This document shows, piece after piece, positions 60,110 through 64,000 of a DNA stretch of 64,000 nucleotides (the stretch's first letter is position 1; each line of letters begins with the position of its first letter). The position numbers and the translations under genes were made by a program. Under the pieces are notes generated by a model. It did no database searches. It was not told where the DNA came from and saw only the letters and a list, made by a program, of their open reading frames with translations. This stretch comes from Megalonaias nervosa (taxonomy: Eukaryota; Mollusca; Bivalvia; Unionida; Unionidae): the NCBI GenBank assembly GCA_016617855.1, contig JAECUM010000793.1:186001-250000 (forward strand). The letters are read 5' to 3'.

Positions 60110-61165
60110 AAGCGAAGGTTGCTGGAAAAACATATAATTCATTTCCTAGAATACAAAATGAAAATTTAAAAAGAACTTATGGCATTGTGAATTAAATCCC
60201 AAATAGTCCAAAAAGTTTGATCACCAGTCCTAATGAATAAAGTTGCAATTAAATTCCAATGGTGTTAAAAAAAAAATTCAACTCAGAATGTGTTGATGTG
60301 CCAGTAGTGGACTGTGACATGGAGATGTGCCAACAGCCTTTTGATGAATCACAATAATAAAATCCCAAAATGTTCTCATCTGAATTCACTATAATTTCAA
60401 ACTAATGTTCCAAACCAAGAATATTACAGATGAGCACTTTGTATTTCCAGTGAATAATCTGAATAAATAATTCCACCCAAATAAAATACTGAACATAACA
60501 AGACTCCTTCTGCCTCACAAGTTAAATGCAAGAATGAGTAATATCTGAACTAAACTAGATTATAAACCCCTCTACCTGACCTAGGTTGCAATTACCAATT
60601 TCTAAAAATACTCTGTCACTTAATGAACACTGGAAACATCAGGTACAGCAGGTTATTCCATAGGGGAATACCAGTGTCCTAGACTCAGATTAAGATAAAA
60701 GTTGTTTACATTAGTTGTTGTTGTTGGAGGGTTTAACGCCATTTTTCAGCACATGATAGGCTACACATGGTGGCCATTATAAAATGGCGGAGGAAGAATT
60801 CAGGAAAACCCTGGAAAGAACAACCAACCCATGAGAAGCTACTGACATGCTTTCTCACATAACCACAATAGCCAAATCCGAGATTCGAACTCACGCAGAC
60901 AGAGGTGAGATGGCAGTGATCCGTAATGGTGAGCGCTTTAGACCACTCGGGGGCCCCTGTTTACATTAGTAATGATCTGAATATTAAGTCCACACTCAGA
61001 GAAAATTTAACTAAGTATCATGTTGTTTACAAAATCAAAACAACATCCCTTGTCAGGTACACAGTGAACTCAATTTTGGACAAGGTCAAGTGTTAAATAC
61101 ATATGTATAGAACATATAATCATTAAGAAACACCAACAAATAATACAAATTAAATATACATAACA
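60110..61165 (-). mobile_element. LTR of the same family, interrupted by a SINE
   Basis: It contains 'tttcctagaatacaaaatg', 'cattgtgaattaaatccc', 'caatttggacaaggtcaag'-like sequence and ends AATATACATAACA at 61165, as in 52131-53037. A 243-bp SINE with its duplication sits at 60715-60957, which explains the extra length. The left end is degraded. Confidence 0.7.
60715..60957 (-). mobile_element. tRNA-derived SINE with perfect 12-bp target duplication
   Basis: On the minus strand the head reads CCCCCGAGTGGTCTAAAGCG, a tRNA-Leu/Ser-like D-arm with A box, and about 55 bases later GAGTTCGAATCTC, a textbook B box. The body follows and the tail is GGCGTTAAACCCTCC plus AAC repeats. Flanks are identical: TGTTTACATTAG at 60703-60714 and 60958-60969. 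It is transcribed by RNA polymerase III and mobilised by a LINE. It has inserted into the LTR at 60110-61165. Confidence 0.85.
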
Positions 61166-62149
61166 CTTGGTACACAAGCATATCATCAATATTTTGTATA
61201 CATTTTTGGTCCAAGCATCTGGTAAGCCAAATAAAATAAATGATGTGTTGTTCTAGTTAAACTCAAAAACAACTTTGTTTAGGTCAAGGTTGATACAAAC
61301 TATGTTGCTCTTTTATTTTGTTTTGGTCTGAATGGATTTCAATGAAGCATAATTCGCATCCATAATTTAACTTAAAAGTTGTATCTCTTCAATAATTTTT
61401 TTTTCTTCCAAAACTTTTAAACTTTTCCTTCTTTTTCAACATTTGTTTAAAAACAAATCTGGGCACAGCATGAAAAAAAAAAACTCAGTCGGGTAAACAG
61501 AGGTACACTTTTTATTTAGCCTGACAAGTTAAAGATCAAATGTCATCAATATACCAGACAGGAACATAAATTTACCGAACTTAGTCATTATTGTGCTGAT
61601 TTTATATGAAGTCTGAATTGCACAATTCTGACCAATAGCTAGGAATAGACCAGCAGAGAACAGGATTCTCAATCTAGTTGATTCCTACTAACATAACAAA
61701 AGCTTTAGTTGTTGGAAAATTTGTATGCAACAGCTATTAAGGCTACCACTATTCAACACGAACACCAAAACTGAAATAAAGATTTCACCTGCAGCTGAAT
61801 AGATCTGTATTATTGTATAGCGTCCTTCATAAATTAACAGTGAAACCACAGTACAAAAAAAGTCTTAAGTACACATATATATTATAAAATGTTTCTGCAA
61901 ATAATATCACAATTATTTTGTTTATCCACTTCTCAACGTTGCAACTGATTACAGTGTTACCACAACTCGCTACCTACTTCAATACACATGTCAAAAGTCA
62001 TGCACGTATCTGACGCGTGCTCCAATATGTATCCCCCATGGAGCCTCTTTGCTAGTTTAACAATTTTGTAAAGCGACCTTGCTGTGCCAAGTCAGTCTAC
62101 ATTTATTTGGGCAGAAATAATGCCAGCCAGTATAGGGTAATTTACGTAG

Positions 62150-62320
62150 TACGCTCTCCCTATGTCTCTATTTACGTCCAACATGGTCTAGGTGCTACAT
62201 CCGACAGAACTACGCAGTCCTGAAATACACCAACATGCCGGCGCCATTTTCACTCGAGGCAACCGAGCCGACCGCGAGGTGAAGCCAAAGCGGGAAGCAC
62301 TGTATTATTTTTTTTTTAGA
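62150..62320 (-). promoter_or_regulatory. CpG-rich patch, possible promoter or first exon of the zinc-finger gene
   Basis: This short stretch is richer in G, C and CpG than anything around it (ccggcgcc, ctcgagg, gaccgcgagg). On the minus strand it contains AAAATGGCGC at 62250-62241, a good YY1-type element, with an ATG at 62247-62245 that opens only 18 codons. YY1 motifs overlapping the first ATG are common in housekeeping promoters. It lies upstream of, and in the same direction as, the zinc-finger exons, but no exon connects them. It could equally be the promoter of an unrelated gene or drive both directions. Confidence 0.33.
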
Positions 62321-63419
62321 TCTCTTTTACAAACTAATATATAATAAGCACATATGTTGATTTAAAATTCGATCAACGGACATAATGTAATAATTTGGTT
62401 ACCTGAAACGTGGATATTAGTAATGCTTATTCCTTTGTTACTTAGTGAACCGCCATCCAGCATTCGATGTCATAGGCTATGACGTCACTCAAGCAGGGGG
62501 CACCTGTTTACTAGCCAAATTTCGCCAAAAGTGAGTATCTCATTCCGCCTTGAAAAGAAGCTCCTTCATTTAGAGACATAAATTTCGGTCATTATTTCAT
62601 TTATTGATACACTATTTCTCTCGGAATATAGAAGACCGTGTCTTTTTCATGTATTGTTGCGTTGTTGAAAAATCAAGCTGCTGTTTGTGGATGGTTATCG
62701 ACGGCGTATTAGCCACACTGGTTGTATTAGCTAGCACAAAAGCAGTACACTTCACTCTCCGCTTGTGCTCATGTGTTCATTTTGTACTTGGACATTTAGC
62801 TGATAGGTTGTGCAGCATGCTGGCCAGGTGATTGACTGGTACGTCAAATTTTTGTTTAGTGATCTAAATGAAATGTCAGTTTCTCCAGGTCTTTTTCTTA
62901 TATTCTTTTTGGGACTTCTTCCTTTGTTTCTAACATTGCTCAGCTGCTATTTTAATAATGATAAATATCATAAGAAACCAATTTGGGTTGAGAGGCTCTT
63001 AAAGGGGCGGGGACGCTAAATATGAGTTTCATCAATATACGCACATCTCGATTACGGTTGATAATTGGGGGTGGGTACGAAATGCCTCCAATGAGAAATA
63101 TGATTTATTTTTGCACAATACTACGACTGCAGAAAATAATTTTTATAGCAATGAGAAACTTATTTAAATTACAGTGCACTAATTCATAATTTCTCTTTTC
63201 ATATAATCAGTTCGATAGGTCGAGCCAAATCCGTAGGAGAGAGAGAGTTTTGCAGTTTCTCTTTCTGGCGTCGTCGGCGGCGCCAGCAATTTGTTAACAA
63301 TTTGATTAAAATTGTTCTTTGACATATTTCCAAAATCCCTTGATAGATACTCATCATTTTTGTCATGAATAACAGGGAAGTTTTAGGCAATTCAATCTGG
63401 GAAACGCTCGCTCGTCTCT
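62321..63419. other. Non-coding flank, no supported gene
   Basis: Frames at 62604-62831 and 62810-63019 (+) and 63199-63441 (-) are short, without domains or splice context. Confidence 0.35.
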
Positions 63420-63990
63420 TTTTCCTTGCGGTCATGGTCACAGTGAGAGAATTTGCGTTACGTTTGGTTAAAGTATTTTTTAATTACTATATCTTTGTCA
63501 GTTTGCATTTCCTACATGCCTTGATGAATTTAATTCATACTTGGTGTGAACTATTATTAAGCTAAAACAATTTATTTTTCGGGAAGCTTATTTGCTCCTT
63601 TGACCTTGGGTCAAGGTCACAGTCATAGAAAATTTGAGTCATGGTTTTGGTTAAAATATACCTCTTAATGACATTTTTTTAAGCCGATGATGACCCATTA
63701 TGAAACTGCAACAAGTTCGTTCACCCACCCCACCCCGCCCCCAATCTGCGACAAGTTCGTTCGCCCCCATGAACACTTTGTTATGGTGACAGTCGTATCA
63801 AATTCGTGTTAATGTTTTGTTTAGTACTTTTCAGTTGCTTACATCATGAACCTTTTGATGGACTTTGTTCATGCGTGGGATGAATCAATATAAAGCTAAG
63901 ACAATTTTCATTCTGCGATACGTTCGATTGCATCTTTGACCATGGTGTCAAGGTCACAGTCATAGCATATTTGCGTTGAGGTTTTAATTT
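63420..63990. repeat. Degenerate repeat with 'tgaccttgggtcaaggtca' palindromes
   Basis: Three diverged units share 'caaggtcacagtcatag', 'aatttgcgtt...ggttaaa', 'cttgatgaatttaattcat'-like and 'aaagctaagacaattt' blocks. Confidence 0.6.
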
Positions 63991-64000
63991 ATTTTTCATT

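Noticed and set aside
62604..63019. Two + frames after the CpG-rich patch, as first exons of a divergent gene
   Set aside because: They are short, without Kozak-like context, donor continuity or domain; not enough support.

Overview
The window is animal nuclear DNA, most likely from a mollusc and probably a bivalve. It is AT-rich and intron-rich, with GT/AG-bounded exons kilobases apart. It is crowded with minisatellites, non-LTR and LTR retrotransposon pieces, hAT remnants, tRNA-derived SINEs and fold-back elements. Degenerate repeats built around 'gacctttgacc' and 'gaccccaaaat', of a style I know from bivalve genomes, occur at 42.5-43.3 kb. No bacterial features, CRISPR arrays or operons were seen.

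Only two host genes can be supported. On the + strand, the last two coding exons of the DNA primase large subunit (PRIM2-like) lie at 8439-8592 and 9899-10053. The first carries the last of the four iron-sulfur cysteines; the rest of the gene should lie upstream of the window. On the - strand, a large C2H2 zinc-finger gene has a 3.3-kb terminal exon at 33586-36876 encoding about 12 fingers. A phase-compatible 95-bp exon lies at 41028-41122. A phase-compatible but weak 50-bp candidate lies at 54290-54339, and a CpG-rich possible 5' end lies near 62.2 kb.

Layout: 1-8.4 kb is PRIM2 intron, holding two nested hAT remnants and five minisatellite arrays. 8.4-10.1 kb is the PRIM2 3' end. 10.1-17.6 kb is intergenic, with fold-back MITEs, a SINE inside a MITE, a third hAT copy and a 1.1-kb minisatellite with higher-order structure. 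17600-23664 is an end-to-end, mutationally dead L1-like element flanked by a perfect 13-bp target-site duplication. 23.7-33.5 kb is intergenic, with an L2-like LINE 3' end, SINE and MITE copies and degenerate repeats. 33.5-62.3 kb is the zinc-finger locus. Its introns hold a Ty3/gypsy reverse transcriptase/RNase H remnant ending in a polypurine tract and LTR, at least four more LTR relatives, and a SINE with a perfect 12-bp duplication inside one of them. 62.3-64 kb has no gene I can support.

The most interesting points are the L1-like element whose 5' end resembles the G-run plus YY1-type start of mammalian L1, the gypsy remnant whose RNase H is followed directly by the polypurine tract with no integrase, the nested insertions that give a relative chronology, and an expanded palindromic MITE family. 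No novel protein-coding system could be demonstrated.
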